Positions 33,043 to 41,369 of a stretch of DNA of 63,786 bases are shown piece by piece. The DNA is from CAZPHU01 sp964419255 (lineage in GTDB: Bacteria; Fibrobacterota; Chitinivibrionia; Chitinivibrionales; CAYFVL01): assembly GCA_964419255.1 (NCBI GenBank), contig CAYQOU010000017.1, forward strand, positions 1 to 63,786, given 5' to 3'. The notes beneath the pieces were generated by a model that was not told where the DNA came from, searched no databases, and saw only the letters and a list, made by a program, of their open reading frames with translations. A program made the translations under genes and the position numbers. The stretch's first letter is position 1. Each line of letters opens with the position of its first letter.

Positions 33043-34329
33043 TTAAAGCGGTTTGTTGATAAGCTCTCTGGCAGACCTGCAGGCATCTTCCAGACCAAGG
33101 GAACGAGCAAGAGAGGAAAGCCGTGGAAGGTCGTCGGCATTTTTTATCACCGCAAATGAGAATGGATTAACGGTCAGGATGACGGGATTATTGGCCAGAG
33201 GCAGAAGATCGGTTGCCGCATATCCTGCCTTTGGGCTGCGGGTAAGTGAGGGAAGAATTTCTTTTGGCGGTGTCGCATAATCGGGAAGATCATTTTTTTC
33301 GAGCAAATCGATATCGAAGGCGTAAAAGCCTGTGTTGTAGGGCAGAAACTTGCCTGCGTGAGGGTCTTGGATCCGGCGGGTTTGGTCGTTGCGAACCGCC
33401 TGCTCAACGATATGTATCTTCTTCTGATTGTCACGCTCTATCTCCACAAACGTCCCATACGGATCGTCGGCTGGAAAAGAATCTCTGGCGATACCAACCC
33501 CCACACAGTCCCGGTTAAGAGAGGCTTCTGCCATATCCAGGATAATACGCGTGTCATAAAGGGCCGTAGCCTGGAGAACCAAAACCGTGCGGCTACCCTT
33601 TTCTTTAAGCCAGGTGAGAATGGAAGGGTAATTATCGAAGGGCTGTTTAAGTCGCATAATCGGTCCGCCGGTCTCATCGGGGTGGGTAACCGGCAAGATC
33701 TCACCGTCCTGAGTCATTTGCCAGGCAATTTTTTCATCGACCGTCAGATGCAGCCGTTCATCCTGAGAGATGGTAAGCAGATGAGGAAGTCCAGCACGGC
33801 GGAATCGCTCCACAATCGAGGGGATTACTCGTGATGTGGTCGACCCCCGCGGCCCGGTGCTGACTATGACCGGTATGGAAAGATCATGTTCACGGCAGAT
33901 TTTTGCCAATATTGCCAGATTGATGTGAAGCGCTCCGAAGTCTTCGAAGAAATCGGGAAGAGGAAAAGTGGCCTTAGTAAAATCCCGTAAGTGCTCTTCT
34001 GCAGTACCATTTTCTTCGAGGCTTTTTCTTAACCGTTCCCCTTCACCTCCCGCGGTCAGCAAAACAGCACAGTCGCGCAGGACATCAAACGTGGGGGCAA
34101 GCTCGTCGCTTGTCATAACCGGGGGATAGTGCTGTATCGCGTTTTCCAGAAGGTTTCTGGATGCATGCATATGTGCTTCCGCTCTTAATCGAGCGTCACG
34201 ATGTGCCCGATAGCGCTCAGGAGGAAACGTGTGATTTAACCGTTCAATCAGTCTTTTTTGCTGTTGTAGATCGAGATTGTCGAAATTTTCTACCTTTTCC
34301 GCAGCTGCTTTCTGATCCCAAATAGTCAT
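33043..34329 (-). CDS. UTP--sugar-1-phosphate uridylyltransferase-like (UDPGP family) protein
   Basis: 428 residues. CAVLLTAGGEGERL (about 87-100) is the nucleotide-binding loop, with K119 in FTKATFPLP as the phosphate-binding lysine. DETGGPIMRLKQPFDNYPS, VLVLQATALYD and FLPYNTGFYAFDIDLL are features of the UDPGP (eukaryote-type) nucleotidyltransferase fold. Such enzymes make UDP-glucose or UDP-N-acetyl-hexosamine. The loop has GGEGERL where GGxGTRL is usual, so the base or sugar specificity is unsure. GGAGGATAC precedes the ATG. The orphan parA follows 45 bp downstream. Confidence 0.78.
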   Translation of the reverse strand: MTIWDQKAAAEKVENFDNLDLQQQKRLIERLNHTFPPERYRAHRDARLRAEAHMHASRNLLENAIQHYPPVMTSDELAPTFDVLRDCAVLLTAGGEGERLRKSLEENGTAEEHLRDFTKATFPLPDFFEDFGALHINLAILAKICREHDLSIPVIVSTGPRGSTTSRVIPSIVERFRRAGLPHLLTISQDERLHLTVDEKIAWQMTQDGEILPVTHPDETGGPIMRLKQPFDNYPSILTWLKEKGSRTVLVLQATALYDTRIILDMAEASLNRDCVGVGIARDSFPADDPYGTFVEIERDNQKKIHIVEQAVRNDQTRRIQDPHAGKFLPYNTGFYAFDIDLLEKNDLPDYATPPKEILPSLTRSPKAGYAATDLLPLANNPVILTVNPFSFAVIKNADDLPRLSSLARSLGLEDACRSARELINKPL

Positions 34330-34669
34330 GTATCCTCCGTCAGGGTTGCTTCAAAGCGATAAACAATAGATACTTATGAAATATACATAACAAAAACCTT
34401 ACCTCACAGCTTACGGTTGACTTGGGTGAAGAGTCGTTGTATCTTTAACCTGAATTGAGCGATTCTCTCGCGGTGATTTAGCACAATTTTTTCAGGCATA
34501 AATGCTTCGGCTATCCTGAGAATACCTCTGGTGGTGATTCATACGTTTATGCGATGCTTCAATCCTCCCACCCTCAAGCAATTGCGCGACTCTTCCGCTT
34601 ACCCGCTCAATTCATGTTTGTATGCATTGTGGTATTCTCTATTGTTAACCTGCTTTTTGGAACGTAAAG
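34330..34669. other. Intergenic region with split palindrome
   Basis: Divergent promoter region for the nucleotidyltransferase and the stress protein. It contains ACCTGAATTGAGCGATTCTC at 34448-34467, identical to an arm of the dispersed palindrome. The other arm (CGCTCAATTCA) is about 140 bp away near 34604-34614, as though the copy had been split by an insertion. No gene recognised. Confidence 0.5.
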
Positions 34670-35521
34670 ATGGACTCCCCCCCGGTAAACAAAAACAAAT
34701 GGGCCTTTCATTCGGATCCTGAACCATTAATGATGATCTATGCTGTCCATGAAAGGGATAATGTATCTGTTACTTTTTCCCATGCCTTGAAAATCGCATA
34801 CGCCTCCGGAGGAAATCTGGAAATTGTAGATGTGCGCAAAAAAGAGCTGCATGATGATGTCAGAGTCCGTAGGGTCCTGGAAAAATGGGGTATTCTTCCC
34901 CGTGATTCGCAACAGGAAGATGTGGCAAAAACCGGCTTGCATATTAAAAAGATTGTCATTCAGGGAGATGTCCGCAAAGAAATAGGGAAACGTCTGATGC
35001 GCCACAGACGAGATGTAATGGTGATCGGAACGGAAAAAAGAAACGGCTTTCCTCAGCTGTTCGGAAACGAGCTGGTGAAATATCTTTCGGATCGGATGCG
35101 GCAGACCACCCTTTTTGTGCCGGCTGATGCAAAGCCTTTTGTATGCGAACAAACGGGGGATGTCTCCCTGAAACGAATACTGGTTCCTGTGGCAGAAACA
35201 CCCAGCTGTGAGCCTTCTTTTAAGATGCTGCAGCGTCTGACCGGTATTTTCCCTGAACAGCAGGTTGAGGTAATCGGCCTCCATTTCGGGCAGACTTTCC
35301 CATTTGTTTCCGCCTCCTCATTGGAAGGTTTTGTTTGGACGGAACTTCTATCCGAGTCCTTCTCCCCCTCTGCTATCCTGAAGGTTGCCGCGGAACAGGA
35401 AGTAGATCTGATTGCGATGTCAACTCATGGCAGAAGCACCTTGACCAAGAGAATTATCGGCAGCACAACCGAGCAGGTTCTCAGACATGCTCCTTGCCCG
35501 GTCTTGTCGGTTGTCGTTTAA
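34670..35521 (+). CDS. Universal stress protein, tandem UspA domains
   Basis: 283 residues. Two Usp domains: the first begins LMMIYAVHERDNVSVTFSHA and ends near residue 155; the second begins KRILVPVAETPSCEPSFKML and ends STHGRSTLTKRIIGSTTEQ with VLRHAPCPVLSVVV. The C-terminal G-x2-G-x9-GS(T)-type loop is nearly intact (THGRSTLTKRIIGST), so it may bind ATP. Universal stress proteins are induced by starvation or oxidative stress. ATG 34730 is an alternative start (residue 21), with the leader before it poorly conserved. Expressed alone. Confidence 0.88.
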   Translation: MDSPPVNKNKWAFHSDPEPLMMIYAVHERDNVSVTFSHALKIAYASGGNLEIVDVRKKELHDDVRVRRVLEKWGILPRDSQQEDVAKTGLHIKKIVIQGDVRKEIGKRLMRHRRDVMVIGTEKRNGFPQLFGNELVKYLSDRMRQTTLFVPADAKPFVCEQTGDVSLKRILVPVAETPSCEPSFKMLQRLTGIFPEQQVEVIGLHFGQTFPFVSASSLEGFVWTELLSESFSPSAILKVAAEQEVDLIAMSTHGRSTLTKRIIGSTTEQVLRHAPCPVLSVVV

Positions 35522-35595
35522 GAAAAGAGCACCAAACGGCCCGATTTTACGGGAATAAGGACCGGTATCGGGGTAATGTTTGGTGTTTGGTAGTG

Positions 35596-35907
35596 TCAAA
35601 AATTTTTCGCACCTCTTTCCTTCGCCTCTTTCCGCAACTCCCGGATTTTTCTGATACTCAAACTGGTAATATCATGAATATCGGAGTCGGTCTTTACCGG
35701 GAAATCGTTTTCAGAGGCAGTCTGAGCATTTCCCTTTTCGATGCCCTTCTCCATGCCCTTTTTGATACCTTCTTGTATCCAGTTTTCGGCGATTGTGGGC
35801 ATTGTGTATCCTGCGGTTTTTATCTTTTGCTGAAATTGTCGTTCTAATAGTTTAGTTTCTGATGTACCGGGTGTAATGACCAGGTAACGAATCAAAACCT
35901 CCAGAGT
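35596..35907 (-). pseudogene. C-terminal remnant of Rpn-family recombination-promoting nuclease/putative transposase
   Basis: The frame reads FYTLEVLIRYLVITPGTSET and later MPTIAENWIQEGIKKGMEKG. The second segment is the tail typical of the Rpn (YhgA-like, PD-(D/E)XK) family. The nuclease domain is missing. The fragment starts exactly where the flagellin terminator ends (35908), which suggests an insertion or deletion joined the two. There is no ribosome site for this shortened frame; an in-frame TTG at 35895 exists. Confidence 0.65.
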
Positions 35908-35934
35908 ATAAAAAAGGCGGGGAAATCCCCGCCC
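35908..35934 (-). terminator. Rho-independent terminator of flagellin gene
   Basis: Minus strand GGCGGGGA-TT-TCCCCGCC followed by TTTTTT: a 7-8 bp G+C stem and T-run about 26 bp after the flagellin stop. Confidence 0.9.
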
Positions 35935-35959
35935 TTCCTATTCGACCGTTTTTGTACCA

Positions 35960-36814
35960 TTACCCTAACAGGCTCAACACCGATTGGGGCACCATGTTGG
36001 CCTGTGCCAGCATGCCGGTAGCGGACTGGGAGAGTATCTGGGAGCGGGTAAAATTTGAAGTCTCCGTGGCAAAATCAACATCTCTGATCTGCGACTCGGC
36101 GGCGGTCTGGTTTGTTTCGCTGATAACCAGGCTGTTGACCGCGTGTTCCAGACGATTGACAAATGCACCGATGTCGGCGCGCATGCTGTTGACCGAGCTG
36201 ATGGCACTGTCAAGTGCGCTTATCGCATCGACAGCCCCTGTCTGAGAATTTAGATTGTAATCGGTTGATTCGATACCCAGAGACTCACTGGTGAGAGTGT
36301 CGATAGTAACCGAGATGCTGTCGACGCCCCTGCTTGCATTGGCATCTATCCATAATGCTGATCCTTCGTCCGAGCCGGCATCACCAAACCGTCCGGAATC
36401 AGAGGAGATGAGCTTCTGGTTGTTGTAGTTGGTTACTCCGGCAATACGGTCAATTTCATCGATCAGAGCGGTAAACTCCTGGTTGGTATAGGAGCGTTCG
36501 GTATCGGTCAGCGTCTCGTTTGATGACTGCACGGCAAGCTCGCGCATTCTCTGCAGGATATCAGAGATTTCGTTTGCTGCTCCTTCCGCAACATTTAATG
36601 CCGCGATGCCATCCTGAGCATTACGCTGTGCCTGGGCAACACCCCGGATCTGGGTACGCAGATTCTCAGATATCGCCAAACCGGCCGCATCATCGCTGGC
36701 GCGATTTATTCGAAGTCCGGTTGATAGCTTTTCGATCGATTTACCCATGTCCCTGTTTGCTTTGTAGAGGGAACCCTGGGTAACGAGTGCGGAAATATTG
36801 TGGTTGATACGCAT
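35960..36814 (-). CDS. fliC: Flagellin
   Basis: 284 residues. N-terminal D0/D1: MRINHNISALVTQGSLYKAN ... SIEKLSTGLRINRASDDAAG ... LAISENLRTQIRGVAQAQRN ... QDGIAALNVAEGAANEISDI. C-terminal D1/D0: SINSVNSMRADIGAFVNRLE-like, then ISETNQTAAESQIRDVDFA and SQILSQSATGMLAQANMVPQ. The variable D2/D3 region is very short, giving a thin filament. AGGGAGG precedes the start. It is the only flagellar gene in the window and is followed by its own terminator. Confidence 0.96.
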   Translation of the reverse strand: MRINHNISALVTQGSLYKANRDMGKSIEKLSTGLRINRASDDAAGLAISENLRTQIRGVAQAQRNAQDGIAALNVAEGAANEISDILQRMRELAVQSSNETLTDTERSYTNQEFTALIDEIDRIAGVTNYNNQKLISSDSGRFGDAGSDEGSALWIDANASRGVDSISVTIDTLTSESLGIESTDYNLNSQTGAVDAISALDSAISSVNSMRADIGAFVNRLEHAVNSLVISETNQTAAESQIRDVDFATETSNFTRSQILSQSATGMLAQANMVPQSVLSLLG

Positions 36815-37019
36815 ATGAAACCTCCCTGTGGTACGGTTTTCGGATTAACGTTCCGTGTCAATCCGCATTGCAGTTGGGAAGAACATTGCACATTCTGCAA
36901 ATCAGAGAGTGTTTACCACCGGGTTGCCGCCCGAGGGGTAAAAAGTGTGCCATTTCTCTGTCCATTTGCGGTGGCTGCACGTCCTCCTGAAGAATATATC
37001 GGAGGGTTACGGCAAAACT

Positions 37020-37484
37020 TTAGCTTTTTTTTCTCAGGTCACGGAAAAACGACTGCAACAACATTTTGCACTGATCTGCCATTACTCCGCCGACAGTTTC
37101 GGGAAATCGATTGTATGATTGTTGAGCGATATCCCGGTAGCGAAACGTCTCGATGGCGCCCATGCGGTTATCGGCGGCTCCATAGATTATCGTCTGTATC
37201 CGAGCCTGCAGCATTGCACCAACACACATGAGGCAGGGTTCCAGGGTGACATAGATGCTGCATTCGTGCAGTCGCCATGATGCAAGCGAGGAGGATGCCG
37301 CGCTCATAGCGATGATCTCCGCATGGGCGGTAGCATCCTTGAGATTTTCCACCCTGTTGTATCCACGGCCCACGATTCGTCCTTCCCGCACGATAACGGC
37401 CCCGACGGGCACTTCGCCTTCATCATAAGCTTTCAATGCTTCCTGATAGGCACGATTCATATGAAATGTATGGTCCTGATTCAT
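37020..37484 (-). CDS. tadA: tRNA-specific adenosine deaminase
   Basis: 154 residues. Zinc motif HAEIIA (His54, Glu56) and PCLMC (83-87) define the cytidine/adenosine deaminase fold; GRGYNRVE and DNRMGAIETF are TadA-specific. It converts A34 to inosine in tRNA-Arg(ACG). ATG 37484 is preferred because GGAG lies six bases ahead; the open frame begins four residues earlier. Upstream is 387 bp of non-coding sequence before the divergent ffh. Confidence 0.93.
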   Translation of the reverse strand: MNQDHTFHMNRAYQEALKAYDEGEVPVGAVIVREGRIVGRGYNRVENLKDATAHAEIIAMSAASSSLASWRLHECSIYVTLEPCLMCVGAMLQARIQTIIYGAADNRMGAIETFRYRDIAQQSYNRFPETVGGVMADQCKMLLQSFFRDLRKKS

Positions 37485-37871
37485 TGCGGTCTCCAAGCGA
37501 CAAACAGGTGAAGTTTCATCTTATTCAGTAGAGAAAAGAAAAATTATATGAGGATAAAAGATACCTATTCCTGCAATCATTGGAAAAGTAAAAAAAAAGT
37601 AATAAAATGGCAATGTCCAGGTCGTGATGTACAATGTATGCTGAAAGTGATTCGTAGTGCACAGTGGCTTCGGCAAAGCGCAAAAACGTTTTTACTTCTC
37701 CGGGAAAACGATTATTTTAGTATTCTGAAAAAAATATCGTATCGGACTTCTTGAATAGATACATTTCCAGAATGTATCTTAAGAGATTTTCCGGGGTGCT
37801 TTCCAGAGCCACAGGGATGCTGTAGCCATAACCGGTTCGTACCATATTTCTGTGGAAGTGTGAAAAAGCTT
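37485..37871. promoter_or_regulatory. Divergent region tadA / ffh
   Basis: About 390 bp with no supported gene. It should hold promoters for tadA (minus) and ffh (plus). The AT-rich tract at 37690-37740 is the probable ffh promoter region. I looked for a 4.5S SRP RNA here and did not find its conserved GGAAGGAAGC-type loop. Confidence 0.45.
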
Positions 37872-39203
37872 ATGTTTGAAGAACTTACAAATAGATTCGA
37901 CGAAATATTCAAAAAAATAAAAGGGCGCGGGAAGCTCTCGGAAGAAAACGTGTCCGAAGCTATGCGCGAGGTGAAGCGGGCTCTTTTAGAGGCGGACGTC
38001 AATTTTAAGGTGGTGAAGAAGTTTACCTCGGATGTTCGCGAAAAGGCGCTGGGAAGTGCGGTGCTGGAGAGCATAACCCCAGGGCAGCAGTTCGTAAAGA
38101 TTGTGCATGATGAGCTGGTGCAGTTGATGGGCGGAGCCGGCAGGCAGCTGCGGTTTCATACGAACCGGCTTAATATAATAGTTTTGGCCGGGTTGCAGGG
38201 GTCCGGAAAGACCACCGCCTGTGCGAAATTGGGATTGTTTTACCGTAAGCAGGGTCATCGTCCGCTTCTTGTTGCATGTGATACGCATCGTGCGGCGGCT
38301 ATCGATCAGCTGGAGACGTTGGGAAAGTCTCTGGCGATACCGACCTATTCGGCGCGCGATAAGGATGCCCTGACCATATGTAAGCAAGGAATCGAGCATG
38401 CCCGGCGCGAGGGTAATACTCTTGCAATTATCGATACGGCAGGACGTTTGCATATAGATTCGGAGATGATGCGGGAGCTGAAAAGCATCTGCGATGCATC
38501 CAAGCCTGACGAGATCTTTTTTGTCGCCGATGCCATGACCGGTCAGGATGCGGTGAATGTGGCGCAGCAGTTTCATAAGGAGATCTCATACACCGGTATG
38601 ATATTGACCAAGATGGATGGTGACGCTCGCGGTGGTGCGGCATTATCCATTCTCAATGTAATCGGCGTACCTATTCAGTTTGTAGGAGTAGGGGAGAAAC
38701 CCGATGGTCTTGAGATGTTTTATCCCGACAGGATCGCCTCTCGTATCCTGGGGATGGGGGATATTGTATCGCTGGTTGAAAGGGCTCAGGAGACGGTTGA
38801 TGAGGATAAATCGCGCAAGCTGGAGAAAAAGATTCGCAAGAATGCATTCACGCTCCAGGATTTTCTCGACCAGCTCAATCAGATAAAGAAAATGGGGCCA
38901 CTGCAGGATCTGCTGGCGATGATTCCCGGAGTGGGAAGTCAGCTCAAAGGCGCGGACATAGACAACAAGGCTCTGGACAAGATAGAAGCAATCATCTGTT
39001 CGATGACCATGCAGGAGCGGGAGAAGCCTCAGATAATCGATGGTAGTCGCAAGCGTCGGATCTCCGCCGGTAGCGGCACCAGTGTTCAGGAGATCAACAG
39101 GTTGCTTAAACAGTTTGATTCGATGAAATCGATGATGAAGCGGATGAATAAGATTGCCGGGAAACGTGGGCAGGCGGCAGCGCTTCGCAATATGTTTTCA
39201 TAA
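37872..39203 (+). CDS. ffh: Signal recognition particle protein Ffh
   Basis: 443 residues from ATG 37872. N domain: MFEELTNRFDEIFKKIKGRG. G domain: GLQGSGKTTACAKLG (P-loop, about 107), DTHRAAAIDQL, IDTAGRLH, TKMDGDARGGAALS, GEKPDGLEMFYPDRIASRIL. C-terminal M domain is Met-rich (MTMQEREKPQIIDGSRKRR; QFDSMKSMMKRMNK). Ffh with 4.5S RNA targets nascent inner-membrane proteins to FtsY. A GTG 12 bp upstream is also open; the family start fits ATG 37872. It precedes the ribosomal/processing operon at 39312. Confidence 0.96.
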   Translation: MFEELTNRFDEIFKKIKGRGKLSEENVSEAMREVKRALLEADVNFKVVKKFTSDVREKALGSAVLESITPGQQFVKIVHDELVQLMGGAGRQLRFHTNRLNIIVLAGLQGSGKTTACAKLGLFYRKQGHRPLLVACDTHRAAAIDQLETLGKSLAIPTYSARDKDALTICKQGIEHARREGNTLAIIDTAGRLHIDSEMMRELKSICDASKPDEIFFVADAMTGQDAVNVAQQFHKEISYTGMILTKMDGDARGGAALSILNVIGVPIQFVGVGEKPDGLEMFYPDRIASRILGMGDIVSLVERAQETVDEDKSRKLEKKIRKNAFTLQDFLDQLNQIKKMGPLQDLLAMIPGVGSQLKGADIDNKALDKIEAIICSMTMQEREKPQIIDGSRKRRISAGSGTSVQEINRLLKQFDSMKSMMKRMNKIAGKRGQAAALRNMFS

Positions 39204-39213
39204 GTATATTATT

Positions 39214-39268
39214 ACCTGATTGGGCGATTCTCTCGCGACTCAATCGTTCAGAACCGCTCGATTCAGGT
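39214..39268. repeat. Dispersed palindrome, copy between ffh and rpsP
   Basis: Arms ACCTGATTGGGCGATTCT and AGAACCGCTCGATTCAGGT form a long imperfect hairpin, 11 bp after the ffh stop. It could act as a transcript-end structure. Confidence 0.7.
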
Positions 39269-39311
39269 GTAAAAATTCAGATTTTTTAACCCATAAAATG
39301 AGGAGACAAAC

Positions 39312-39656
39312 TTGCCGGTTAAAATTCGTTTGGCTCGTGTTGGAAGGAAAAAGGTACCACTCTATCGTATAGTGGCTGCCGACAGCAGGGCGCAACGGGA
39401 TGGAAAGTTCCTGGATATTATCGGTACTTATAATCCTGTGACCGAACCTAAGCAGTTTTCTATCAAAGACGATCGCATGGCATACTGGCTCAAACAGGGG
39501 GCTCAGCCAACGTTGACTGTTTCCAACCTGCTGCGTCAAGATCGCTTCAGCGAGAAACTGGAAGCTATCGACAAAGGCCTCGATACGGCCACGTTAAACA
39601 TCGAGCGCAAGCCGGAGCGTAAGCGTAAGCCGAAGGCCAAGAAGAAAAGCAGCTAA
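39312..39656 (+). CDS. rpsP: 30S ribosomal protein S16 (TTG start)
   Basis: 114 residues. PVKIRLARVGRKKVPLYRIV and DGKFLDIIGTYNPVT are S16 hallmarks. The start is TTG 39312: the frame has no ATG at the conserved N-terminus, and GAGGAG stands six bases upstream. The Lys/Arg-rich tail (RKPERKRKPKAKKKSS-like) extends beyond the typical 80-90 residues. It heads rpsP-rimM-trmD-rplS. Confidence 0.96.
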   Translation: MPVKIRLARVGRKKVPLYRIVAADSRAQRDGKFLDIIGTYNPVTEPKQFSIKDDRMAYWLKQGAQPTLTVSNLLRQDRFSEKLEAIDKGLDTATLNIERKPERKRKPKAKKKSS

Positions 39657-39670
39657 ACGGGTCGTGATGC

Positions 39671-40210
39671 ATGGGATCTGAAAACCAGTCGGAGCTTGTA
39701 AGCATCGGATTGGTCAGAAAGCCTGTCGGCTTATCCGGATGGATGGGTGTTACACCCTATGGCGCTACGATGGAGCTTATTTCGCTGCCCTGTCGTATCT
39801 ATGTGAAAAAGCCGGGGGGGACGTCAATCGAAGAGTTCCGGCTTCTGGATCTGAAACGCCATCCTAAAGGATACAGGGCAAAGTTTGATACGATCGACAC
39901 TTTGGAGAAAGCCGAGCCGTTTAGAAACGCAGAAGTGTTGATCTCCGGTGAACAGCTGCCTCCCATGGACGACGATGTGTACTATCATTTCGAGCTGGAA
40001 GGCATGGAGGTCGTTGTAGACGATACGAGCCAGACTCTGGGGACGGTTGTAACGGTGCACAACTACCCGTCTGTCGATGCTTTGGAGATTCGGCGGTGCA
40101 ACCGGGAGGATGTGATTATTGTCCCATTGACCCCGGAAGCGGTTAAGCAAATAAATCGCGACAAACATTTTCTGGTGCTTGATGGGTCCGTACTCGAAGA
40201 GATCCTTTAG
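39671..40210 (+). CDS. rimM: Ribosome maturation factor RimM
   Basis: 179 residues. N-terminal RimM domain: SIGLVRKPVGLSGWMGVTPY; the usual GxPHGxxGxxxV reads RKPVGLSGWMGV. The C-terminal PRC-barrel has YYHFELEGMEVVVDD, GTVVTVHNYPSVDALEIR and VIIVPLTPEAV. RimM binds S19 and aids 30S head assembly. Start ATG 39671, 14 bp after rpsP. Confidence 0.92.
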   Translation: MGSENQSELVSIGLVRKPVGLSGWMGVTPYGATMELISLPCRIYVKKPGGTSIEEFRLLDLKRHPKGYRAKFDTIDTLEKAEPFRNAEVLISGEQLPPMDDDVYYHFELEGMEVVVDDTSQTLGTVVTVHNYPSVDALEIRRCNREDVIIVPLTPEAVKQINRDKHFLVLDGSVLEEIL

Positions 40211-40230
40211 TGCCGTGCATGATTTAACGT

Positions 40231-40944
40231 ATGTTCTTTGATATACTGACACTCTTTCCGTCCATGTTCGAAGGCCCCTTTTCGGATAGTATCATTAAGC
40301 GGGCTATCGAGAAGCACCTTGTTTCGATTCATGTCGAAAATATCAGGGATTATGCTCACGATAAACACCGGACGGTTGATGATTATCCATATGGCGGTGA
40401 TGCCGGTATGCTTATGAAGGCCGAACCGCTTACTCAAGCCATTATAGCTGCCAGAAAGCGCCGCGAGCAGCACAACCCGCGGGTGGTTTTTCTGACACCG
40501 CAGGGAAGGAAGCTCGATCAGCAGGTGGTAAATGAGCTCCTAGTCGAGCAGTCTCTGATACTGGTTTGCGGCCGTTACAAGGGGATCGATCAGCGTGTCA
40601 GAGATAAATATATAGATGATGAGATATCGGTCGGGGATTTTGTACTCAGTGGTGGTGAAATTCCGGCCATGGTTTTGGTTGATGCGATAGTGAGACTGAT
40701 ACCGGGAGCTATCGGAAACAGAGACAGCGCCGAGAAGGATTCTCATTTCCAGGGATTGCTCAGTCCACCGCAGTATACGCGGCCCGAGGTGTTTGAAGAC
40801 ATGCCGGTGCCACCCGTACTGCTCAGCGGTCATCATAAAAACATCATGGAGTGGCAGCAGCAATGTGCGCAGCAGATCACCAGAGAAAGGCGACCGGATC
40901 TCTGGGAGCGGTATATCCGAAAAAAAGCCGGCAATCAGCAGTAG
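40231..40944 (+). CDS. trmD: tRNA (guanine(37)-N1)-methyltransferase
   Basis: 237 residues. FDILTLFPSMFEGPFSDSII, DDYPYGGDAGMLMKAEP, LVCGRYKGIDQRV, DEISVGDFVLSGGEIPAMVL and LLSPPQYTRPEVFEDM are the trefoil-knot (SPOUT) TrmD motifs; the knot loop that holds S-adenosylmethionine is GRYKGID and SGGEIPA. It methylates G37 of tRNAs with G36, which prevents +1 frameshifting. 20 bp after rimM. Confidence 0.97.
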   Translation: MFFDILTLFPSMFEGPFSDSIIKRAIEKHLVSIHVENIRDYAHDKHRTVDDYPYGGDAGMLMKAEPLTQAIIAARKRREQHNPRVVFLTPQGRKLDQQVVNELLVEQSLILVCGRYKGIDQRVRDKYIDDEISVGDFVLSGGEIPAMVLVDAIVRLIPGAIGNRDSAEKDSHFQGLLSPPQYTRPEVFEDMPVPPVLLSGHHKNIMEWQQQCAQQITRERRPDLWERYIRKKAGNQQ

Positions 40945-40978
40945 AAAAATATTATTCATAATACACGGGAGGTCCACA

Positions 40979-41323
40979 GTGGAGCAGATTATCAACAATG
41001 TCGAGAAAGAATATCGGGGCAATGAATGGCCCGATTTCAATCCCGGTGATAGTGTATCCATTTCGATACGCATTCAGGAAGGGGATAAGAGCCGGATTCA
41101 GCCTTTTCAGGGAGTGGTGATTCAGAAAAGGGGAAGCGGTCTGGGAAAAACCTTTACCGTCCGTAAATCTTCGGGAAATGTTTACGTGGAACGTGTTTTC
41201 CCGGAGCATTCGCCGCTAATCAGCGAGATTAAAGTGACTCGGCGCGGAAAAGTTCGTCGCTCCAAGCTTTACTATCTACGAGGGCTGACCGGAAAAGCGA
41301 CACGTATTAAGGAAAAGAAATAA
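40979..41323 (+). CDS. rplS: 50S ribosomal protein L19 (GTG start)
   Basis: 114 residues. GDSVSISIRIQEGDKSRIQP, FQGVVIQKRGSGLGKTFTVR and VERVFPEHSPLISEIKV are typical L19. GTG 40979 is preceded by GGGAGG at six bases; the frame is open 62 codons further upstream, overlapping trmD, but that is not L19. L19 bridges the 30S and 50S subunits. Confidence 0.97.
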   Translation: MEQIINNVEKEYRGNEWPDFNPGDSVSISIRIQEGDKSRIQPFQGVVIQKRGSGLGKTFTVRKSSGNVYVERVFPEHSPLISEIKVTRRGKVRRSKLYYLRGLTGKATRIKEKK

Positions 41324-41369
41324 ATTCTTTTCATCGAAACATCGGTATGATACTATTTGAGGAGGTAGA

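Noticed and set aside
36925..36953. Sigma-54-like promoter upstream of flagellin (TGGCAC-N5-TTAC on the minus strand)
   Set aside because: The -24 part is perfect but the essential -12 GC is AC; no activator gene is nearby. Too weak to list as a promoter.
37485..37871. 4.5S SRP RNA next to ffh
   Set aside because: The conserved GGAAGGAAGC-type loop was not found on either strand.
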